Origin: Coffea arabica
Lineage: Eukaryota > Streptophyta > Magnoliopsida > Gentianales > Rubiaceae
DNA: 64,000 nucleotides
Assembly (NCBI RefSeq): GCF_036785885.1
Contig: NC_092316.1
Location: 26,281,001 to 26,345,000, forward strand
Reading direction: 5' to 3'
Positions 51,981 to 64,000 of this stretch are shown here, piece by piece; within the stretch, counting starts at the first letter, position 1; every line of letters starts with the position of its first letter. The notes under the pieces are model-generated. The model was given only the letters and a program-made list of their open reading frames with translations, ran no database searches and was not told where the DNA came from. The position numbers and the translations under genes were made by a program.

Positions 51981-53258
51981 AGGTTTCAGATCTCTATAGT
52001 ATATGCTAGGCTTAAAGTTTAGGATGCCGGACTGTGGTATTGGTTTGTAAGTTTAGTGCTCTTTTGGAGCGTAAGTTGTGAATCTTGAAAGTGGTACGCT
52101 CAAGATATGACTTTGTTGATTTTTGTTTGAGAGCATATGGTCTGAGTCGTGAAGTTTCTTAGTTTGAATTCTTGTACTAGAGTACTTGATACTTTTCCTA
52201 AGGAAATGCTCGTGAATTTTGGACGGAACATGGTTTAATATATGATGATGTGAATAGAAATTATAAGTGAGTTTGAGATAAGTTGTAATGGTACAGGTTA
52301 GAGCACAGAAGATTTTGTATTGTACTCGAGACTTAACCGAATGAGGAGATTGAAATAATGACTTGGACTTGTCCAATAAGTGTTTGGCTTGGGTTTTGAT
52401 AGATTATGGTGGTGGCCGGAATTGTTGAGAAAACTTTTGATTTTGCACCCTTCTTCTAGTCTTCTTGTTTGATTAAGATTGGCACCACCCGATTTGTAAG
52501 TGTTGGGACTTGAACTACTTGAACTGCCTGAGACTGACTAGGCTGAGTTCACTTGAGACTTGAACTTGTTTAGGCGAGTGTGCTCTTATGTACACTTAGT
52601 GGACTTGATTTGACTGAATATATGGTATTTCATTTACGCATGAGCAAGTAGTTTGGTTCATATACGACCTGTAAGTGGACTTGGATTTTGTGAGTTCTTA
52701 TTCGTACCTATGCTCCTTGAACTTGAAGTAATTGGCTCTGCTTTTGAACTTATTTGTTTGAACCCTGTTTTGACCTTGCTTTTGAACTTATTCGTATTTG
52801 TGTGATTGTAGACCGGCTACTACTCCTCTGTAGCAGTTGAACTGAACCTCTCTGGTGAGGCATCGCCTGTTGTGTTTTCAAGCACCGCTACCATTCATCT
52901 AGCGAGGCATGCCTGTTTGTTGTCCAGCACCACCAGGGATGATATTTTGAACTAAAACTCTTTGGCGAAGTATAACTGTTGTGCTAGCTTGTTGTGTTAT
53001 CCAGCACCACAGAGGTAAAACTTCCGACTTGAGCCTAAGCCATGTTCTGAATTTTTCGAATATCTGAGACTTTATTTCCAACTCAGAGCTAGTTGGTTGA
53101 ACCGAGCCCTTTTGCATGTTCTATTTGATTACTTGTTTAGCTACCTGTTGGCTCGTTGCTAAGTGATAAATAGGATTGGAGATTCTTAGTACTTGATTGC
53201 TTTCGAGGATTGTTTGATCTAATTAGTGCAAGTTGGAATTTCGAGAATGAAATTCTTT
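51981..53258 (+). other. Non-coding interior of the LARD-like element
   Basis: No gypsy protein motif is found on either strand. Around 52830-53015 there are three imperfect tandem units with CTCTGGTGAGGCAT / CTAGCGAGGCAT / CTTTGGCGAAGTAT and TGTCCAGCACCAC-type words. The right end, AATTTCGAGAATGAAATTC, resembles the sequence before the 3' LTR of the chromodomain gypsy element at 61930-61960 (read on its strand), linking the two families. Confidence 0.7.
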
Positions 53259-53274
53259 GAAGGAGGGGAGATTG
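53259..53274 (+). other. Polypurine tract of the LARD-like element
   Basis: GAAGGAGGGGAGATTG lies directly before the 3' LTR start TGATACC. Confidence 0.85.
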
Positions 53275-56200
53275 TGATACCCTAATTTTTAGGATACTAT
53301 TGTTGTTTAGTCTTCAAGAGGATATTATGATTTTTTTATTTAAGACATTATTTTATTTTGAAAATGAGAAAACCCTAAATTCTAGAAATCCTAAAGTCTG
53401 ATAAAAAGCCCTAGTTTACTTGTAACTAATCGGTTTTCTTAAATCTCTCATTTTGAATCGAAACCCAAATTGTAATGACTGAAATTGTAAAACCCCCCAT
53501 GTTTTCTTAAAATTTCTTTTTATTTGGTATTTATTCTCTTATAATAGCTATACTACTCATTTACATCCCCAATGTTTAGAATAAAGAATAGAATTAAGAG
53601 TTTTCCCTTTTGCATTCATCGATAGGGTAAACTAATATTTTTACGCTTATCCGTAGTGTGACTATCCGGTACGGAGAGTGGATCAAATTTGATGATTAAG
53701 AGTGAGTTTTAGATGATATTAAGTGTGTGATTAGAAGTGATAATAATAAGTTAGTGAATTATAAGTTAAAACCCTAGTATATGCGATTTAAGAAAAAATG
53801 GGTTGAACCGACGGGTACCGTTTGTTACTGAGTGAGTGCACCACTTGAACATTACTTTATTATCTTAATTTCCTTGCTATTAATTGATTAATATCAGCCC
53901 CAAAATATCCTCAAGGCAGCTGAAATATTGGACCAAAAATAAGAGAGAAAAGAACAAAATTTAACTACCAATCAAAGTGTGACACTTGTCACCTTTGACC
54001 CAAATTCATTTCTATCATTTTAACCTTCTTGAAGCTTCATTTGTGCTTTCATTTATAGCCTTCCAGCCATGAGAGTGAGAGGAAAAAGAAGAGAGGAAAC
54101 CATTTCAATCAATCTTGGATTTTGCTTGATTGAGTGAGAAAATCAAGAAACTAAACCGATTAAAGCTTCCTTTGAGTGCTTAGGTGGTTGTGTGTTGGTA
54201 AAAGTTTGGAAGGGAAAGCTAGGGTTACTCTTGAAAGCAGCTTTAGTAAGGTAATAATGCTGGTTTACCATTTTCTTACTTTTAATCTTGCTTAAGTTGG
54301 TATAGCACCTCAAATCTTTGGTTAATGATAGTTATTTAAATGGTTTGGATAGATAAGGTGCATGTTCTTGAGTTAGGGCTGAGGTTTTCAACTATATTTC
54401 TTGTTGGTTAGATGGCATATGATGGTTATAAAGTTGTATAGGAAGTTGAGGTAGTGAATCAAGTCAGAAATAAGCACATTAGCATTGGACTGCATGAATT
54501 CCAGATTTCAGTTTTTCACCTTCCCTGTTCTGACTGGTTCTGTTTGACTAGGTTGGAGGCTGAATTAGGCTTAGTATAAAACATGAAAGTTGTAGGAAAT
54601 GATGTTTTATAGTTTCATGTAAAATTTCAGCTCAATCTGAGTACTGTAGAAGATGAAAAGACAAAAATACCCCTGACTGCCATAGGTAGAGCTTCATGGA
54701 CAATTTTGACATTTCACCAATCTGACCGCATCTGTTCACCCTGATCCTTACTGAATTAGCATTTGACCAAAACACATAATTCTAGTACTATGTCTTAGCT
54801 TTCCAACGCCCCTAAAAATGCTTTAATCAGATTTTGGTAGCCTAAGTTATTGTAGGTTACGTATAGTGCGGTTAACTAGCCCGAATATGAGATTCTGGTT
54901 CTGTAATTTGAAATTTTGACCTAGATACACTATGAACTGGACTGAGTGGTCTTCATCAAAGTTGTAGCCCTTTATCTTAGCTTTGAAATGGCATCTCATA
55001 TGCCTTAAACCAACAACCACATCTTCTGTTATAATTAAAACCGTAAAAGGTGTCAAAACTGTAAAATGTCCATTTGTGCCTTTGGGTGCCGACGCGCAAC
55101 TGTTTTCATTTTCGCGCAAGCGCACATGCATTTGTCAACTGTTTTTGCCTTTTTGAACTGTTTGGGACTATTTTTGTTATTTTGTTACCATTTCGACCGT
55201 TTCAGCCAATTTCGACATTTTTTTGGCCTTAAGGTCGTTTTTGACCGTTTTCGATCGTTTAAGTTATAAAATGCTATTGTATGGTCGTTCCACTTATGTG
55301 TGTATATAATCTGTTAATACAGACTGTGAGGCTTTTGACGGTGATGATCAAGCTCTGTGAATTGTATCGTTTTCGTGCCAAGCTTTATCAAGTGAGTAAT
55401 TGGATTGTTATTGATGTGAAATTATTAAAGTGCTTTATATATGTTTAATGGTACTTAGGCGAGGGTGTATTTTATCTCACTCGACCTAAACCCATACTTT
55501 GTTTCGATTTTATATGTGAGAATACATGCCTTATGTTGCGTATCACCCTTTTGCTGAGTGCTGATGGGGGTGATTACATGACTTGAATTGAACCCCATTT
55601 GCTGTGTGCTGTTTGGGGTAAGTACTTTGTTGTATACTATGTTGAGAGATATCATCTATTGAGAGATCGGATATCTCAGGGCTTGGTTCCAACCCGATTC
55701 CAAGGGCAGACGAACTATTCGAACCAGTCGGGGTTTGGTCGAAATTAGTTCCATGCTAATTTTGGGATTTCGTTCTTTTTTATAGCTTTGATTGAAGTTA
55801 AATGATTTTGTTTCGCTCGAGCTGCCGTGTGCTATTGACTTGCCAGCGGAGGTTGATAAGGTGAACGGGGAAAGTTGAGTGGGGTCTACGGTCCATGAGT
55901 ACTTTGGTTAACGGAGTGTCAACAGGCGTTCAACTTCAAGGAATTGAATTGGCTTTGGAGCCACCCGTATCCTACCATTGTGATGTTACATTTCTGAATT
56001 GATGTGAAATATTTGGATTTATATGTTTATTTGAATGTACTTTTACATTTGTACCCCAATTATTCACTAAGCATATAGCTTACCCCGTTCCATTTGTTTT
56101 CCTTAGCAGGGGGCCGATGCGGGGATCGTTCGGGAAGGTGTATAGACTTTTGGTTATAGAATAGTTGACTTTGTACCTGTTATAAGTTGACTAGTAAGAT

Positions 56201-56415
56201 GTATATAGTTGTCTTGGTGGTTGTAGTTATCAGCTTTTCTAGGATTTACTTTCTGGTACTCGTGATATGTAATTCTTGGAGAATTGGATATAATTTTTGA
56301 GATTTATCTTGTAATTCATTTGAGAACTATAGTGAGTGAGTGAGTCTAGGCGAGAGTTGGGCAGGCGGTTCACCGAACTCTTTGGTTCGCCTTAGAGGTA
56401 GGTGGGGCTATCACA
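53275..56415 (+). repeat. 3' LTR of the LARD-like element
   Basis: 3,141 bp, collinear with the 5' LTR over its whole length with scattered substitutions and small indels. It ends GGGGCTATCACA and is followed by GAATG and the continuation of ycf1. Confidence 0.93.
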
Positions 56416-56851
56416 GAATGAAACTAAAAACGAAAAAGATTCCATAATCAGCAATCAGATAATTCATGAATCCTTTAGTAAAATTAACTCTCTATATTGG
56501 ACAAATTCTTCACTGATAGAAAAAAAAGAAGGATATGTCTCATAGAACAAGTACAATCAGAAATCAAATAGAAAGAATTATAAAAGAAAAAAATAACCCC
56601 AATGCCAAGAATATATATAAGCCCTAATAAAAGAAATTAGAATCCTAAAACATTAGAATTGCCGAAAAACATTTGGCAAATATTTAAAAAAAGAAATGCC
56701 CGATTATTCTCTAAATTCAATTCTTTTATAAAAATTTTCTTTGACAGAATATACATAGATATATTTTTATTTATCATTAATATTACCAGACGCAATACAC
56801 AACTTTTTATTGGATCAATAAAAAAATTATGGATAAATCCATTAATAAAGC

Positions 56852-58163
56852 TGTGACGGCCCCACTTCCCCCTAGGGCGTACCCCAGGGTTCGGCGGGTC
56901 GCCTGCCCAGCTCTCGCCGGGACTCACTCACTCACTACAGTTCTCAAACAAATTATAATGTAAATCTCAAATATACATCAGATGTTCCACAAATTTACAA
57001 ATCATAAGCGAAGCATCCACGCTTCCGCTGCGCCACTCTGATCCTTGATACCAGCTATTATACAGGAGGAATTCCAAATCTAAACTGTACAAAATATAGG
57101 CCATCCAGTCACGTGAATAGGTACTACAACCCTTTCCTTCGCCACAAGCCCTGTGGAGGGGAATAAAATAGTTTTGGGGTGAGCTAAAAACTCAGTGGGT
57201 AACCAGTAAAATCAGTACTCAAATATATTTTCCAATAATGCATTTCGATGATGTCATGATTCAGTAATCAAATATCCGTTTATTGCTCTCGTGAGCCGGT
57301 GAAATCACTGTACATAAACACCCAACGCTCAAAGTGATCCAGTACAGTAAACAGGAATAGGGAGCCCCTTTTTGAGCTCCAGATAAACATGAACACAAAC
57401 AAGTGGAGGAGACGTTGGTGTTCAGTACAAGACTTCCCAAGTACTCATTTCAAGCCAAAACATGTCATGAACTCACATGCAAGCACGCATGATATGCAAT
57501 CGAGTGAATAATGCAAGAAAACGTTCAAAAGTAACTTTGGGATAGTTTTAGGATTACTCACCTCCACGGCTCAGAAACCATCCATCATATATCATTACCT
57601 TGCCCGAGTCCAAGCTCTAAATCACAAACTCAAAGCAATCATACATTCTCAAAGTTCGGACAGCATTTCCCCATAAATGCTTCATTTCCAACCTACAATA
57701 TATTACCGATCACACATACGGTTAATAAGCAATAAAATATATCCAATTAAGCCACAATATCCCTCAATCAAAGCTAATTAGAAGCTTAAGAGCCACCATT
57801 AGAAAAACCCCCAATTAAACCCTAGAAACCGGAATTCATTCCCTCAGGCGTAAATTTGGGCAGCATGCCCTTTGTTTACCTAATTTTCCAGCCATTTTGA
57901 CTTCATTATTTTTCTCATTCAAACCCAAAGGTACACATACAACAATCTAACTTCAATAGCCGTCCAATAGGTTCAAGACAATACAAGGACAAAATTCAAG
58001 TTAATAACAAGTGCGGAAATGAGCCTTAGCAAAAGACAGATTTGATAGGGTTTTACGGAAAGGACACATTCAAGGCTACGCTTATCGGATCGAAGTGCAA
58101 CTTATACCATTTCGAAGCTAAGACATAGGACTACAATGTTCATGAAGATCACTTAGTCCAATT
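56852..58163 (-). mobile_element. Outer part of another large LTR (minus orientation), interrupted
   Basis: It starts TGTGACGGCCCC directly after ycf1 sequence (preceding bases AAAGC, a candidate duplication) and carries the shared end module (GGGTTCGGCGGGTCGCCTGC). It runs as typical LTR sequence for 1.3 kb and is then cut by the next element at 58163. The remainder should lie beyond the window on the far side of that element, so completeness cannot be judged. Confidence 0.8.
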
Positions 58164-61100
58164 TGTGACGCCCCACATCTCCCTAAGGCGGACCAAAGGG
58201 TATCCGCGGACGCCTGCCCAGCTCTCGCCAGGACTCAAGCAATTTCATTCAATTTAAATCCGAACTAAACACATCGAAGAGAACAACATGAATACAAATG
58301 ATGCGGAAGCGTTCAAGCATAAAATCATCCATTACTCCGCCCATAGATAGGGCGTTCAAGATACAACTTAAATCCAAAATATACGTCAAGCCCAAAAGTT
58401 ACACTTCAATTCCAAAAGTACAATCCCCACAAAGGACATAGCCACTAACAATAGAAAACCTTAAAACAAAAGTACAGCGAAGGTTTTCTCCAAACTTCTC
58501 CAAGATTCAGTCCTGTTAAGGAAAACAAAACTATAGGGTGAGCTAAACGCTCGTGAGGCCAAGAACACACATGCAAGCACTTTGTCAAATAACAATCCCA
58601 AATTTAATAAATAAAACCATGTCTTTTCAATAATCAATCATTCGAACAGGAAAAGTAATCAGAAACAATTCAAGGATATAGTAGCTCTCAGGAGCTAAGT
58701 TCCACTCGCTCTGCCGATGTCATTCGTATACCTTCCCGCGTTGACCCTCCTGTCAACCGGGTCGGTATTTCCATTTCCGTAGATCACCACTTACTTCCCT
58801 CCGTCCACCGTACACCTCAAGGGCCCACAAGTCATTTATAAGGCGATACTCCACGAGTATGCCAAGCAGGACCTCTCATTAGGTCGAGCTTATATATATC
58901 TCATGGCTCGCCCAAGTTCCCGACCAAGCCCATTGCCGGCTCGAGTCCAAGAACGGCCTATGAGTTTGGGCGTCCCCCATTCATTTAAAAGTCGAGGAGA
59001 TTCACTCCATCGACGTATGTATTCATAACATACCATTGCATTTCAGTCATTCATTCAACATATTTCAATCATTCAATACATTTCAATCATTCAATACATT
59101 TCAATCATTCATTTGAAATTAGAACAAGTGCGATAAAGTACGCACCCGCCCTTATTTTCTTAAAATTCCAACAATTACCACAAATAAACATGTATCAAAG
59201 ATTCACACACTTGACACTCACCGAGCAATTCAATAAGAATTATTTTCTGGGAGTTCAAGTGTCCATTGTGAGATCCTCTTGAAGGTCTCCTTGTGCGCCT
59301 GGCAATTAATAGTGGATAATCACACAATTAACCCACTTATCAAGAAAGATCGTACACTAGTACAATCTAAGGATTATTTCACAAAAGGAACCTCAATTAC
59401 ACGTAAACCGAGGTTCAACTTGCCTTTTATTATGTACAATATTATTTGAGTTTTTATCATGAAAATCGTGAGCAAAACGTTTAAGAATATCAAAAGAATA
59501 AAGAGTTCTTGAAAACTCTATTTCTTTGAAATTGGAAAATTTTCAGTTTTATTATGAATCTTTAAAAAATCGTAACTCGCTCGGCATAAGTCGAGAATTG
59601 GAAAATTTTATACCGTTGGAAACCTCTTAGAAAGTACTATAAGTTCCTAGAAGACACTTTTCCATGAATCGAAGTAAAAAGTGTTCAAAAATGAGCTTGA
59701 AGATGCAGGTTTGGTTTACAAGGCAGAATTAAGTTGGATTTCGGCCAACTTTGGAAATTCGGCACGATTCACACGTTGCAAACCGGCCTCTGAAATTTTC
59801 AGCTCAATTAGTGTTACAAGTGAGGTTTATAACAAAACAAACGGATCAAGAATCGGAGTTTCGAATACCGAGATACGGTAGCCCGAAGTTGGGAAAATTC
59901 AAGACTGGAGAAGAATTTACAGATTTGAACCTCCAACACTAGAAATTTAATTAGGTATCGAAACGAACTTGGATTGGTACCAAAATTGGCAGTATTTTAC
60001 TCCCATATGAAAGGTACCGTTCTATCAAATTTCAAGGAAAAATACCCTCGGAAAGATAGTTAATTAGTCAACCAAAGTTCAGGAAAAATTATAAGGCAAT
60101 CTGCCTTTAGACTTTCATTACCCATTTCAAAACGTTTAATCAAGCAAACTATCCAATCATGGTTCATTTGTGAAATAAAGGCCTAAGAAACATCCATAAT
60201 GCCTTTGGTAAGTGTTTAGTATCAAAAACATCAATTAACAAGTTCACTCCAAGATCTTGTTCCAAACCAGTCCAAATATTAGGGTTTTTCCAAAACAGGG
60301 CAGTCCTCTTGTTTTGGTCACAATTCAGTCAATTTAACTCGGAATCGAGCATGGCTTATGCCGTTGGAAAATACATTCATAGAGCTAAAATATCACAGAA
60401 GAAATCGTTTCCAAATTCGGCACCCATCTGGTTCAAAATTGGGCATCAAGTTGCTGCCTGAACACTTCATTCCAGATGAACAGAGCAACAGGACAGCGAA
60501 CTTAAAACATTTGGTTTGGCTTGCTCACAAAGAATCAGAACTTGCATTATATTCCAAATTAAATCCAGGAATGTCTAGTTTCAAACGCCACCAACGGCAC
60601 ATGATTTCGACATCCGAGGACAGAGTTATAGCCGAAATACTACCACTGGTCAGAGTCATACGCGAACAGTTTTCCAGATTTGCTAGTTTCTCAAAAAAAA
60701 TTCATTTTCTCAACCAAACCTCAATATTTTCAAATGAAAATTTTCACACATCTAATACATCCTATAAACATCCAATTCAAGCCATTAGACCATTAAAAAT
60801 TGGCCTTAAAATGGCCGAACATGGCAGGGGCAAAATCAAAAATTTTTGCTTCTTACACCCAATGAAGTTTCTACTAATTACCCACCACTAATGCATCATT
60901 TTAACCACTAAACCAACAATATAACCACCATCAATCATCAAATCAGCAACAACAACCCAAGTGTGGGAATTCAAAGAGCCCACTATCACATTTTTACACC
61001 ATACACAAGCTAACCAAATGCATGCATGGACTTAACAAGATAAGATAGCTTCCAAACTTCAAGTTTCCAAGAGTGGATCATCACTTACTTTGGTTTGATG

Positions 61101-61923
61101 TTCAAGCAGAATTTTCAGCCCTCTTTTACCCCAGAAAAACCGTGATTTTGCAGCCTTTTTGTTAGCTAAATCCAACCTCCAAGTAGTTTGTTAGATGATC
61201 TCCAAGTTTGGTGAAGATTGGTTGAGGTTTTGGGTTGATTTAGTGAAGAAATTTGTGAAGCAAGAGAGTGAGTGAGAGGGAGATGTTGGCCGGTTGTCTT
61301 GGTGAGAGAAGGTGGAGAGTGATCAGATTTCTTTTAGCTTCCAAGAGAAGATTAAATGAGTGGTGTAAATTCACCCAAAAGTCTACTCTCATTAGGGGCC
61401 GTTTGGTGCGATTACGGCTCGATTTTCTCGCGCGTTTGGTTCACTAGTGCACTAAACCTCCAATGCATTTATATTCATGTAAATATTCTTCACTCTTAAT
61501 TGTCCCGAAATAAGGGTCTAAAGTCCCTCAAATAAAGTCGTGCGTGTGAAAACGCGTACCGTCAATTTTAACGCTATAACGCGAAACTTCTGAGAAATTC
61601 TTATAACGATTGCACTATTAACTATCACTTGAGTATTTATTCATAAGATTACCTATTTTAGGACCATAGTACAAGTCTCCAATATTCCAAGCTTATTGTG
61701 CTACTACGCGGATAAAATCTCCAAGTACTATTCACTATTTTTACTAAACGCGCTCCAGGAAATTAATTTTCGAAACGAATCATTTTAAAAATATAACGAA
61801 GTTATATTACAATGTATTTAGGTCTAATAAGACTAGAAAATATTCCTTGGAAATAAAATCCAATTAAATAATTTATTAAGCCATAAATTAGGCATAAAAT
61901 AATAGTTTTTACGAGTCCTCACA
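58164..61923 (-). repeat. 3' LTR of the chromodomain gypsy element, 3.76 kb
   Basis: It runs from TGTGACGCCCC at the left to CCTCACA at the right (minus-strand start TGTGAGGACTCG). The left end holds the shared end module (CGGACGCCTGCCCAGCTCTC). A 177-codon frame on the plus strand at 60358-60891 has no known motif and is most likely chance within the LTR. Confidence 0.88.
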
Positions 61924-61940
61924 TCTTCTCCCCCTTAAGA
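61924..61940 (-). other. Polypurine tract of the chromodomain gypsy element
   Basis: On the minus strand CTTAAGGGGGAGAAGAT lies immediately before the LTR start TGTGAGG. Confidence 0.88.
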
Positions 61941-63999
61941 AAATTTCGTTCTCGAAATTTACCTTGGTTGATGAACAAGTCTGGGTACTTCTCTCTGATT
62001 GTCTCTTCAACTTCCCATGTTGCCTCCTCTACTCCATGGTTCTTCCATAGAACTTTCACTAGTGGTATCTGCTTGTTCCTCAATTTTCCTTTACCTTTCG
62101 ATCCAGAAGTTTTACCGGTCTCTCCTCATAGGTCAGGGTTTCATCGATCTCAATATTCTCCGGTTGTAAAACATGAGAGGGGTCTGGATGGTATTTCTTA
62201 AGCATAGACACATGAAACACGTTATGAATTCGAGACAAACTCGGTGGTAATTCCAGCTTATAGGCTACATTCCCAACTCGTTGGATAATCTTATAAGGCC
62301 CTACAAACTTTGGTTGTAGTTTCTTCCCTTTTCCGGACATCAAACTTGCTTTTAAAGGCGTAATCTTGAGAAATACCATATCTCCAACAGTGAACTCCAA
62401 ATCCTTTCTCCGATTGTCGGCATAACTTTTTTGTCTACTCTGAGCGGTTTGAATCCTTTGCCGTACCAATCTTACCTTTTCATTCGCCTCCTCAATCCAA
62501 GATACGGTTGTCGGGTCTAAAATTTTCCGTTCACCTACTTCATCCCAACAAATTGGAGATCTACACTTCCGATCATAAAGTGCTTCGTATGGAGCCATTT
62601 GAATAGAAGAGTGGAAACTATTGTTATAGGCAAATTCCACTAAAGTCAAAAACTTAATCCAATTCTCTCCAAAATCCAGTACACAAGTCCTCAACATGTC
62701 CTCAAGAGCCTGAATTGTTCTTTCAGATTGTCCATCCGTCTGGGGATGGTAAGTGGTACTAAAGTTCAACTTAGTCCCCAACACTTGCATCTTTTGCCAA
62801 AACCTCGAAACAAATCTTGGATCCCTATCTGACACAATACTCACAGGTATACCATGTAATCTGATGATCTCATCCAAGTACAACCTAGCCAGCTTTTCTA
62901 ACGGGTATTTCATGTTAATCGGTAGAAAATGAGCCGATTTAGTCAATCTATCCACTATCACCCAAATGGCATCATGGCCTCTCTGTGTTCTTGGTAAGCC
63001 TGATACGAAATCCATGGTAATATTTTTCCATTTCCACTCAGGTATTTCTAGAGGTTGCAAAAGCCTTGATGGTCTCTGATGTTCGGCTTTAACCTGTTGA
63101 CAAACCAAGCATGTCTGAACAAATTGGGCAATTTCCTTATTCATATTTTTTCACCAATATAGACTTTTCAAGTTTTGGTACATTTTATTCCCTCCTGGAT
63201 GTACTGTAAACTTTGATCGGTGTGCCTCTTCTAAAATTTCTTTTCTAAGCCCTTCATCCTTTGGCACAACCACCCGATTTCGAAATCTCAATATTCCATC
63301 CGATCCCAAATTGAAATCCGGCTGGTCTCCCATCTTAACTTTCTCCACCAACTTTTGCACTTCAGGGTCCTTTTCCTGAGATTCCTTAATACGTTCCAAT
63401 AAAGTGGAGGTTATCACAATATTCCCCAAAATTACTTTCCTTGGTTCTAATAGAAGATTCCAATAGCTAACTTCCTCCAACAGCTGAAATTCCTTAACCA
63501 TCAATCCAGCCATTTGTACCTGACGGCTCAAAGCATCGGCCACTACATTGGCCTTTCCAGGGTGGTACTTAATCGTACAATCATAATCTTCCAGAAATTC
63601 CATCCATCTACGCTGCCTCAAGTTCAGCTCCTTCTGAGAAAATAAATACTTAAGGCTTTTGTGATCTGTAAAAACCTCAAATGTCACTCCGTATAAATAG
63701 TGTCTCCATTTCTTCAAAGCAAAGACCACAGCCGCTAACTCCAAATCATGGGTCGGATAATTTCCTTCATGCGGTTTCAATTTCCTAGAGGCATAAGCTA
63801 TCACTTTATCATTTTGCATCAAAACACATCCCAAACCTTCCTTAGAAGCATCTGTGTAAACCACAAAACTATCCTGTCCATTAGGTAGAGCTAGAACAGG
63901 CGCTCTAGTCAACCATCTTTTCAACTCCTGAAAACTTCCTTCACACTTAGGACTCCAAATAAATTTTCCATTTTTCTTGGTCAACTCAGTCATAGGCCC
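61941..63999 (-). pseudogene. Gypsy pol: RNase H, integrase and chromodomain-like tail, two breaks
   Basis: Reading leftwards from the window edge: the RT end ([20 protein letters not shown]), then RNase H with acidic residues in [34 protein letters not shown] and [10 protein letters not shown]. The integrase zinc finger has its His pair near [11 protein letters not shown] and its Cys pair in CLVCQQVK, followed by the DDE core (TMDFVSGLP, VSDRDPRFV, GQSERTIQALEDML). The GPY region (FVGPYKIIQRVGNVAYKLEL) follows. After a one-base frameshift near 62085 there is a chromodomain-like tail (IPLVKVLWKNHGVEEATWE) ending at the polypurine tract. A Trp codon is changed to TGA at 63153-63151, just before the zinc-finger cysteines. 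Otherwise it is well preserved, so the insertion may be fairly young. Integrase would insert the cDNA into chromatin. Confidence 0.93.
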
Positions 64000-64000
64000 A

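Larger units (their letters stand above)
48829..56415 (+). mobile_element. Complete non-autonomous LTR retrotransposon with 3.1-kb LTRs (LARD-like)
   Basis: Two direct repeats of 3,136 and 3,141 bp (48829-51964, 53275-56415) begin TGATACC and end GTCACA or ATCACA. Between them lie only 1,310 bases with a primer-binding site at the left and a polypurine tract at the right, and no gag, protease, RT or integrase. GAATG occurs at 48822-48826 and 56416-56420, the target duplication in ycf1, with two extra bases (CG) at the left. The structure matches the large retrotransposon derivative (LARD) class and must have been mobilised by another element's proteins. The LTRs differ at roughly 20 of the first 300 positions by eye, so it is not recent. 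Confidence 0.93.
47651..56851 (+). pseudogene. ycf1: ycf1 (TIC214) middle fragment of plastid origin, split by an LTR element
   Basis: Left part 47651-48826: [40 protein letters not shown], then after a stop [20 protein letters not shown], and after a frameshift near 48160 [20 protein letters not shown] through [20 protein letters not shown] to IKELSKLNPIILFRFREVYE. Right part 56416-56851: [20 protein letters not shown] then broken frames to the window's next LTR. The two parts are contiguous in Ycf1 once the insertion at 48827-56415 is removed. Several stops and shifts make it non-functional. Confidence 0.92.
58164..64000 (-). mobile_element. Chromodomain Ty3/gypsy retrotransposon, 3' half (runs off the window)
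   Basis: In minus orientation the window holds the 3' LTR (58164-61923), the polypurine tract, and pol from the integrase end back into RNase H. The 5' LTR, gag, protease and RT lie beyond 64000. It is inserted inside the LTR that begins at 56852; the five bases CAATT at 58159-58163 should reappear at its other end. A chromodomain-like tail and very long LTRs suggest the Tekay/Del group. Confidence 0.88.

Noticed and set aside
60358..60891. 177-codon plus-strand ORF in the 3.76-kb LTR
   Set aside because: No recognisable domain, lies within an LTR that is antisense to it, and comparable LTRs in the window do not keep the frame.

Overview
The window is nuclear DNA from a flowering plant, probably a eudicot. 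Evidence: two intron-containing plant housekeeping genes, long AT-rich intergenic DNA, plant-type Ty3/gypsy retrotransposons, hAT transposons, and a large tract of decayed chloroplast DNA. The species cannot be fixed from the sequence alone.

Layout. Positions 1-784 hold a broken gypsy gag on the minus strand. Positions 1447 to about 8050 hold a 5'-truncated Tat-lineage gypsy element: a broken pol on the plus strand (RT, RNase H, second archaeal-type RNase H, integrase), a convergent antisense gene with two small predicted introns, and a 3' LTR. Host gene 1, the catalytic subunit of protein phosphatase 6 (FyPP type, 10 exons, 303 aa), spans 8451-14897, with its start codon only a few hundred bases downstream of that LTR. 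Positions 15,000-29,000 are intergenic. They contain a 2.25 kb hAT element (17451-19696), two solo LTRs in opposite orientation (20505-23575 and 24081-26513), each with a perfect 5-bp target duplication, and a small MITE. Host gene 2, a DEAD-box RNA helicase of the RH35/DDX41 type (two coding exons, 590 aa), spans 30642-34248.

From 35981 onward the sequence is an archaeological stack. A rearranged hAT copy abuts a broken gypsy element (36835-39323), whose RT is interrupted by a block of plastid-derived DNA (about 39324-56851). That block joins non-adjacent plastid pieces: ycf1 5' part, ndhF, ycf2, psaB, psbB, ycf2 and ycf1 again. It has itself been hit by a solo LTR (40067-42931), a hAT element (44969-46129), a complete non-autonomous LTR element with 3.1 kb LTRs and only a 1.3 kb interior (48829-56415), and another LTR (from 56852). 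That last LTR is in turn interrupted at 58163 by a chromodomain-type gypsy element whose 3.76 kb 3' LTR and pol fill the rest of the window.

The only genes likely to be functional are the two host genes. Everything else is mobile or organelle-derived DNA with visible stops and frameshifts. The most unusual items are the spliced-looking antisense gene of the Tat element, the large-LTR non-autonomous element, and the precision with which insertion sites in the plastid tract can be read. I found no clear sign of a wholly new biological system.
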